A DNA stretch of 64,000 nt, from NCBI RefSeq assembly GCF_964204645.1, contig NC_134025.1, positions 28,612,001 through 28,676,000 on the forward strand. Reading direction: 5' to 3'. The position numbers and the translations under genes were made by a program. Positions 56,130-64,000 of this stretch are shown here, in pieces; position 1 is the first letter of the stretch; the number at the start of each line of letters is the position of its first letter. This DNA comes from Tubulanus polymorphus. Its lineage: Eukaryota > Nemertea > Palaeonemertea > Tubulaniformes > Tubulanidae. Below the pieces are notes generated by a model. The model searched no databases. It saw only the letters and a list, made by a program, of their open reading frames with translations, and had not been told where the DNA came from.

Positions 56130-57173
56130 ATGAAGTTACTGGTATCGGCGTTGTGTTTACTGGTTGTTTTACATTTTGGTAAGTATACATTTACGATTAA
56201 AATAAAAAAAGAGCTTATTTAGAATCAATCAACGAAATATTCTGGTTCAATGAACGTGTGTCATATACATTCTAACACGTTTAGTAACACGCAACCGAAA
56301 TAATGAAGGGGAAAATTTTAATCTTCAGTGAAGAATAATGAATACAACTGAATGAATGAGTCAAAAAGCCAGTTCATAGCCTTGGAGCCATTTACTATTT
56401 AGTTTAGAGCCTTTAACTATTGTGCGCCATTTCTTAGGAATAAGTCACTACGTACCGTTTACATTTTTCAGCTTCTTCCAAAAAACCATGCAGTGGAAAA
56501 TATCCGTGTGAGTATTAGTATTAAACTATGGACGAATTAGAGGTTTTATACGTGCTTTTAGCGGTAATAGTTCTTGAAGCAGTTTGTTAAACTGTGTTGG
56601 TTAATTACAGGCATCTGTCCTTCAAACGTGCCGATATATCAATGTCTAATAGATCCGTGTGATGTTGTTACATGTCCCGGTTATCCAAATGCAGTGTGTC
56701 GGTAAGTTCTGTAATGATCTCGAACATTCATTCATTTTCCGGGTAATCTATAGAAGAAGAGTCTTAATTTCTAGATCTAACTTTTGCGGTGGCTGCAACT
56801 ATAACTTTTATTTGGGCAAAGGAAACAGAGATGTCACCGATCTGTGTAAGTGCTATTAGGGATGAACTGATCTTTTGACGTGTGCTTTGATGAAGATTTC
56901 GAAAGATTTTATGAAAACATTTTTTAAAGGCGGGTGTCCTCCTGGCGTGCCACAAGTGAAATGCTTCGCAGACCCTTGTGAGGGTAAAACATGCCCAAAT
57001 TTTCCAGATGCACAGTGTGTGTAAGTTTTGCCACAGCGGTATGAAATATTCAACATTATGCTTTTACGACAGGAAATAGAAAAATATTTGTATTTGATTT
57101 TAGCGCCAACTATTGCGGCGGTTGTAACTATGAATTCTACTTGGGTCAAAAAGACGTAACGAAACGGTGTTAA
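56130..57173 (+). CDS. Small secreted protein with two CGGC-type Cys-rich repeats, complete, six exons
   Basis: Exons 56130-56178, 56472-56507, 56611-56701, 56775-56845, 56930-57020 and 57104-57173 join in phase to 408 bases, 135 residues plus TAA. All junctions are GT-AG. Exon 1 is a signal peptide (MKLLVSALCLLVVLHFG) and exon 2 a short linker. Exons 3+4 and 5+6 each encode one repeat of about 50 residues: CP(S/P)xVPxxxC, D-P-C, TCPxxPxAxC, then (S/A)N(F/Y)CGGCNYxFYLG, DVT and a last Cys. Exon sizes 91+71 and 91+70, with matching phases, show the second repeat arose by duplication of an exon pair. Similar C...DPC...CGGC repeats occur in secreted proteins of marine invertebrates, including biomineral-associated ones; that is recalled, not searched, and no function can be assigned. 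An ATTAAA at 57264-57269 is the likely poly(A) signal. Confidence 0.92.
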
Positions 57174-58189
57174 TGATGCAACGAATCCTTACGACGGATA
57201 CAGCGATCCGTTTATGAGACAATAGAATACTTAATACTCAGATAAACATACATCTGGGTTCAAATTAAAAGTCTAATTTTGAAATGTACGCGTTCTTTTT
57301 TTATCATGATATTACGTTAGATGGCGGCTTCGTCGGCAAAGAACAAGTCGAGGTTAGAATTGCTGAAAACGAAAAACGACTGCTAAGTTTTCACCAGAAA
57401 AATAATGCTTTATTGTTCCCATATAAACAATGCTTTCACAGACAAGCAATCAACAGAGTTACAAAAATAGTTATCAGTTCAATGACATGAGTCTAACAAC
57501 AATCATTAATAACTTATTCATATCACTATACATACAAAAATGAGGACATCATTTTTGTCCAGTTTTGATAATATCAGCAAATCCTAAAATATATCAATCA
57601 TAAACACGACTGTACAATAGACACGGAGTTCAGTATCATTAGATAGAATCTGTAGCATATTGCGCCGAGATTTAACTCAAAGATCGCGTGTATTCCTGGC
57701 GAAAATGAATACTTCATTCAATGTCGTATGGATACAACGTGAGAATTAGAAATTTAAAAAATAACAAGTGCTTTTTTAATGAAAATAGAAAATATTGTGA
57801 AAAATTCAAATGATGATGATGATATAAAGGTATGTAGAAGATTGATAAAAAAAATTTAGGTGCATCTCGAACATGTCATGGATTGAGTTTTATGTTGCTG
57901 TTCATACCTGTGGATTTGACTGAGGATTCACGGTGCAGTCACCACAGAAGCAATGTATGTACATACATGAAATATAGCACCGAGCCAGGACTTCCGTCAA
58001 AAACTACATTTAATTGATGAAAATTATATAATAATGTGCGTCATTAGACATCGAAATTCATCATATAAACACGATAACACAATAAATGTGTAACAACGAA
58101 CCACTCATTGAATAGATTTGCTCCACACGTTTTGTATGATCAAAATACAGAACCCATTATTTTCCTCTTAAAACCTTTCGGTTACGCCG

Positions 58190-58250
58190 GGTCTCACCAT
58201 GGACGTATAAACTAGACGTAGAAACTAGTTTATACGTCCATGGTCTCACC
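58190..58250. repeat. Perfect 19-bp inverted repeat inside 9-bp direct repeats
   Basis: Arm 58197-58215 (CCATGGACGTATAAACTAG) is exactly complementary to arm 58225-58243 around a nine-base loop. GGTCTCACC occurs at 58190-58198 and again at 58242-58250, overlapping the arm ends. The layout resembles a very small foldback insertion or a template-switch event. Confidence 0.9.
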
Positions 58251-58275
58251 TTGAAGACCTGTACAATTTACTAAA

Positions 58276-58317
58276 AAGCCGCGATAAAACGCGCGTTCTA
58301 AACCTTCGTCGCGGCTT
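58276..58317. repeat. GC-rich hairpin with 9-bp arms
   Basis: AAGCCGCGA at 58276-58284 pairs perfectly with TCGCGGCTT at 58309-58317 across a 24-base loop that contains ACGCGCGT. It lies about 30 bases after the longer hairpin. No run of T follows and no gene is attached. Confidence 0.75.
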
Positions 58318-58588
58318 ATATACGTGCAACGTGTTCCTCTTTTTTACGAATATATTTCGGTCACAAATGATTTGCGTAATTGTACTGCATTTTACACTAT
58401 TCATCATGTTCTCACACTAGAAATCACACTTAGATCGGGTGTGGTATTAACAATAATTGACAGCAGAAACCACGTTTTAGCAGACATAATGAATATGTTC
58501 AAAGGTGGGTAGATGAATTATACGTATTTATACACACCGGTTATGCATATTTAGGGGTAATAATAATAACTTACACCATCACCACATC

Positions 58589-59375
<787 letters not shown>

Positions 59376-62300
59376 TCAGGTATAACGAAGAGGATGCCAC
59401 ATGGCAATAGCTTTTCTATGATTACTTATCATATCTAACCAATGTTTCTCTCCGATCCCCTCGACATCGCGAGCCACGTTACAGTGACCAACGGCATCGT
59501 TATGACCCAGCAAATCGTAATCTAAAACGGTGATCTCCAGCGCTACTTTTTGCAACATTTCTGCCGGAATATTGAAGACGAGGGCTTCATTCCATACCGG
59601 GTTGGTCGTTCCTTTCCGCACGGCCGTTTTCTTCTTCTTCACGCGTTTGCCATCAACGATCAGCGAGACTCGCACGTACGGATCTGAATTGAATTGATAA
59701 ACACACGTCTATAATACATGTATTTTTTTTTAGGAAAAAATCGCCTTCTAAACACCAGAAACTTTCGACGATACATCATATAATCGACAATATATAATTA
59801 AGCACATTTCGCCCGTGGTCTCAATGCTATTCCCTCCCTTCTGAGTAAAGTCGCTAGTTCTATGAAAATGGAAGTTGAAATTACAGTAATCGGAACCCGG
59901 AGGCACGGCTGATGGTATCCGGCGAACCTGCCGTGTGATTCCGTAAATTGAATCCGCCAAATCGCGGAAGGAATACCGACATAAGTGTACCGTTATACAA
60001 TTTCAAGGTTTCGTCATCAAGGGCGCCTTCTCAGATTGCTGAAGATCGGCTCATCAACATTCCATACAGAAAAGGAAGATTCCAGTGAACTACACTTACC
60101 CGAAGATCCAGATTCTGAGGTCACGCGAAGATTTTGAGCTTTCATGATTACAACAGTCAGTCGCTCAGCGGATGGTAGATAGCTCAATGAGACCAGTAAT
60201 TCACCGAGAGGACTTTCAGTCTAAAATATATAGAATGATATTACGTTAAAATCAAATGCCATCGATGTACAAAACGTGTGATTTTTCCACCAGAAAAAAC
60301 TTTCAATTAACGGTTTTACAACTCTTTTTGTCACTAATTGTGTGTAATGATGCTTGGGAGTATATGTAGTGCTTGGGAAACCAAGACCCAAGCGACTTTA
60401 AGACAAACAAACAATAATGGGCGGTTAACGGACTCATTGTCGATTCTTTGCGCTATTCTACGGTGACGTCATTCGTAGCATATAAGCTAAGCGAAAACGT
60501 CTCGAGCTTTTGGGGGAATTTTTCAGGCTAGTGTTCTATATAAAAAATCGTGATCTGTTGTAACCTCAAGTATTAAACTCTAATATCCTAGAATAAATTG
60601 CGTACAAAACAATCCTTTATAGTTATTCACACGCAGTAATAAATCCACAAAATAAACACACATTACATCGCTCTGACGTCAGATGGCCGGATATTTTCCG
60701 GCTGTCTTTATTCTATGGTGTCTCGTGTCGGAAAACGATGTAATCGGAAAGTTTTGACGATAGCTCAAGGGTTTTTATAAATTAGATTTTCGGAGTTTGT
60801 TTTATGTGAATTGTCTTATGTAGGCTACCGGGTAGATGAGGGTATATATTTCTAACGTCCTTCCTTACGGCCAGAATCCGGCTAATTATGAAAGAGTTTT
60901 TCATCTCACCACCAGAATGACATTAATTATTTATTAGTACCTATCGGATGATAATTTCCGACCTCGTAGGAATCGAAAGCCAGTGGAATTACGACAGGAA
61001 GGACAACGGACGGAAATCAACCTGTCGCATACGTAAACATCGAACGAAAGCGGATACCACCAGATACAAGATATCAACAGACAATCATTTCCCGTTAGTT
61101 ATAAAAAAGAATAGATAAATACAAATACAATCATAGATGATAAAGAGATGATCGCATTTATATCACCAGCATTTATCAGAAATTACATTCGAGCGCCAAA
61201 TCGTCGACCGAATTTTCTCCTAAGGCTTCGCCATTCTGAACTTGATCCCAAACAATGGGCTAATATCTGTTTGGTTGCGGGTTTATCTGTGGCGGCCACT
61301 GTAAGGGGTCTTCGAGCGCACGGGAAGAGGGAAGATCATCCATACGACGTTTCCATGTCAACTGTGACGTGTGTAGTTCACACCGAGTATTCAACAAGAT
61401 TACCCGATTCACGAGGACATTATTAAAAGAAAGGGACTTCAGGAAGATAGAAGTAGAACCATGAAAGATTCGGTGAAATGAATTTAAATTTTCACCAATA
61501 TCTAGTAGAATTACGTATGCGCACGGTAACCACTAAGCCACTGATGATATTAAACACCGCTCAGATAAATACCCTCCCAGTAGTGAGAATAAGTCTTCCA
61601 GTAGACGACTCAGTTTAAGCCGCAGGTGATATTAAAGTACCCTGTAGGTTTAATGGTAAGTTCGTTATAGATAAGTAGTGCGTGGCTCTTATCAGCAACC
61701 GAATTAGATGTTGATCACATCAGCTCGCGGAATCTGACACCTCGTTAAAGCTACGGTTATCAATGTACGACAAATTGACAATTTCAGCCATATTCGAGCG
61801 CAAAGGAGATTCTATCGTGAGAATTCTTGGATGACTAGTGTGATTGGTTATTTAAGTATTCCCACTGTTCTAATGCCGTGCATCGGTATAAATTGAGGCG
61901 CTGCGTGTTCGAAAATTATGTCGCAGAATTTTGCTGTCGTCAGATGAAGACGAATGCTTACCTGTTGATACTGTTGAATATCACTCCAGACCTCGATGCT
62001 TGTGCTGATATCAACTGACTTCAAATCCAGTGTGACCTGACCTATGCCCTCGTGGCGAGAAAAACGATCGAAATTGTTCACATGAAAAACTAACTGTCTC
62101 TCTTTCACTTCCTCGTAAGTTATCGGAAACTTGAAATATTCGTCGAAAACCGGATGACAGGTTTTCCGTTTGACGGATGATTGTCGAGGTTTCGAATCGA
62201 CTTGCGGCTGTAGGGCGATCTTTACGTAAGGGTCGCTGAATCCAGTCGTTAAATCTACTGACGGTAAATCTTGAGCTGAAAAACAACAAAAAAACCGTCC

Positions 62301-64000
62301 TCAACAACATAGCGTAAACCGCGGTGAAAATGTAAAAGCAGGATGCGCGTGCTGCTGCCCTTTAATGGCTTTTGAAGACAGGTTTTGTAAAGACGTAATT
62401 TAAACATACACTTGCTTTCCATAAGAAGGCAGGGAAAACATCCGGACAATAATTAGTTCATTGACATTCAGTGAATATGCGACTGGATAGTTCATTAGTA
62501 GCGAAATCTCTACCGGGAACACATAGAAAATACAAATCTCTCTCTTGTACAGAAAAAAATTTCGTAGCGCGTTCCCTTGATTAAACTGACTAATCATATT
62601 GAATTTTTTGTAAGTTCTCCTTCGAATCGTAGTTCATCGGGAGGTTTTTTGTCATATTCGCCGGAAATATTACAACCAATCCGATTAGATTTGTCCTTGA
62701 CATTTAAGTCTTAATCTTTCAACGAGGTCGAAAAGCTTTCTCATTTTGTAATTCCGCGTTATCGGCTTTCTTTTGAACTGTCCCTTTTTTATCGCTTAAG
62801 TCATCGCGAACTTAGTGTCATTCAACCTAAAACTTGATTACGATGCTAAATCTAGCGCCTGTTTCTAAGAATCAAACAAAAAGTACGGTTTCAGAAGATT
62901 ATGAAAGTCACGTCAACTACGACCTCTCGGAACGTTTATCACATCCTGAATCCCTTTAATACGATGATGCATTTGCACTTTTGTCGCGCACGTTATATAG
63001 TCTTACAAAATCACGGCAAAAATTAGCTGAAATTTCGGAAGACTTACGAATTTAGTTTGAGTTTTTGCGTACGAAGTGCGGGGGCCTAATACAATTTCAG
63101 AATTCCTATATTACGAAGCTTACACGACTGGTTCGATCGAGTAAAGTTGCAGAGCGTGCAGATGAACAGGAAATGTCAAACGTATTGTATTTCAAGGGTG
63201 TGGTGACACAACATTCAAAACTAGAGCGGGATAAAACAGCGCTGATAGAAAACCTCTTTGTCATAGAAACAATAATGACATTATGAATTCGACGTCATAT
63301 GTAAAATAATCTTATTTTCTTGAATATTTATCATAAAAGTGAAATACATGATCTACACCTCGCAAAATTGGGCCACCAATCTGGTAATGTTTCGCGTATT
63401 TGTTACTGTTTGACATCAAAGGCGTGGAATCCGATAAGATGTTCGAAACGTGTGGAACTCTTAATTACTTCAAGCAGTCATCTCAACTGACCATTTTTAA
63501 CATCTTATTTATTATATCCTTACCTTCAATAAGATGTACCACTAGATCGGATGTTTTGAACTCGTATTTCAATCTGACATGTAAACGACCGAGTCTTTTG
63601 ACGCTGTCACCGGATTCCTGGCGTAACACGGCGTCTTTCTTCTGGTACAAATCTGGCTGTATCGTTCCTGTACAGAGAAAGTGAACATATCATGTAACAA
63701 AAAGAATAAATCGGTCATAGATAGAGAGAAAATGAATCAATTGATTTTTTCATCGAAATATTTTCATGGGGTAAAATGTGGTAAAATTGAAGTAAGTGAA
63801 GGAAGTAAGTAAATTCTCAAATATCTTAATATAAGTATGAATATCGGTAGATGATACATCACAAATTCAATCGAAAATTTACATTATTTAGAGGCTTAAG
63901 TGCTTTTTCTTTCGGGGATGAATAACCTACCAAGGGGTACGTCAAACCCGGAACTATTCAGACTGCTATTACTACACGCTCCAATACTGATATTATCATC
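59376..64000 (-). CDS. Synaptotagmin family protein, C2A-C2B part (5' end outside the window)
   Basis: Five exons join in phase: >64000-63931, 63667-63524, 62275-61962, 60220-60100 and 59683-59376, ending in TGA. The first holds a linker; the second starts with TIQPDLY before C2A (LGRLHVRLKYEF). C2A continues with DLPSVDLTTGFSDPYVKI and FDRFSRHEGIG; C2B runs from GELLVSLSYLPSAERLTVVI through SDPYVRVSLIVDGKRVKKKK to TTNPVWNEALVFNIP, VLDYDLLGHNDAVG and a final WHPL. The transmembrane N-terminus must lie upstream of the window. Synaptotagmins are vesicle proteins that bind membranes and SNAREs, many through calcium held by aspartates in the C2 loops. Here C2A loop 3 has Asn and Glu in place of two Asp and loop 1 is one residue longer than usual. 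C2B loop 1 lacks its first Asp, while loop 3 and the polybasic strand are intact. Calcium binding may be weak. The paralogue (Syt3/6/9/10-like or Syt12-like) is not settled. Confidence 0.92.

Overview
This is a 64 kb piece of a metazoan nuclear genome. It has AT-rich, mostly non-coding DNA, compact genes split by GT-AG introns, long dinucleotide microsatellites and decayed gene copies. The genes (a CUB protein like SOL-1, a DM9 lectin-like protein, a Delta/Epsilon-like GST, a synaptotagmin, and a secreted Cys-rich protein with repeats ending in CGGC) suggest a marine lophotrochozoan invertebrate, most likely a mollusc. The phylum is an inference. Nothing bacterial, no operons and no CRISPR array were seen.

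Layout. 1.6-4.1 kb, minus: the 5' half of a CUB-domain gene (signal peptide, one complete CUB, start of a second). 4.1-42.5 kb: a gene-poor stretch with a G-rich minisatellite (7.6 kb), a 30-bp minisatellite (13.4 kb) and a decayed ankyrin-repeat relic (22-23 kb, minus). 42.6-43.1 kb, plus: two exons of a broken purple acid phosphatase gene. 43.8-45.1 kb, minus: a complete four-exon GST. 45.9-47.0 kb: a duplicated segment, a Z-DNA-prone microsatellite and a large foldback repeat. 47.2-47.8 kb, plus: a complete two-exon, two-repeat DM9 protein. 48.35-49.33 kb, plus: a frameshifted relic of an unrecognised protein. 51.9-52.3 kb, minus: a single-exon secreted prohormone with eclosion-hormone-like cysteine spacing. 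55.4 and 58.6 kb: very long (TA)n tracts. 56.1-57.2 kb, plus: a complete six-exon secreted protein whose second half is a tandem copy of an exon pair. 59.4 kb to the window end, minus: the 3' part of a synaptotagmin gene carrying both C2 domains.

The genes do not form a pathway. Several encode secreted or surface proteins (CUB, Cys-rich repeat protein, prohormone), one is probably a cytosolic lectin-like protein, one is detoxifying and one acts in membrane trafficking. Exon joins were worked out by hand from splice signals, reading-phase continuity and domain alignment. No similarity search was possible, and short exons elsewhere may have been missed.
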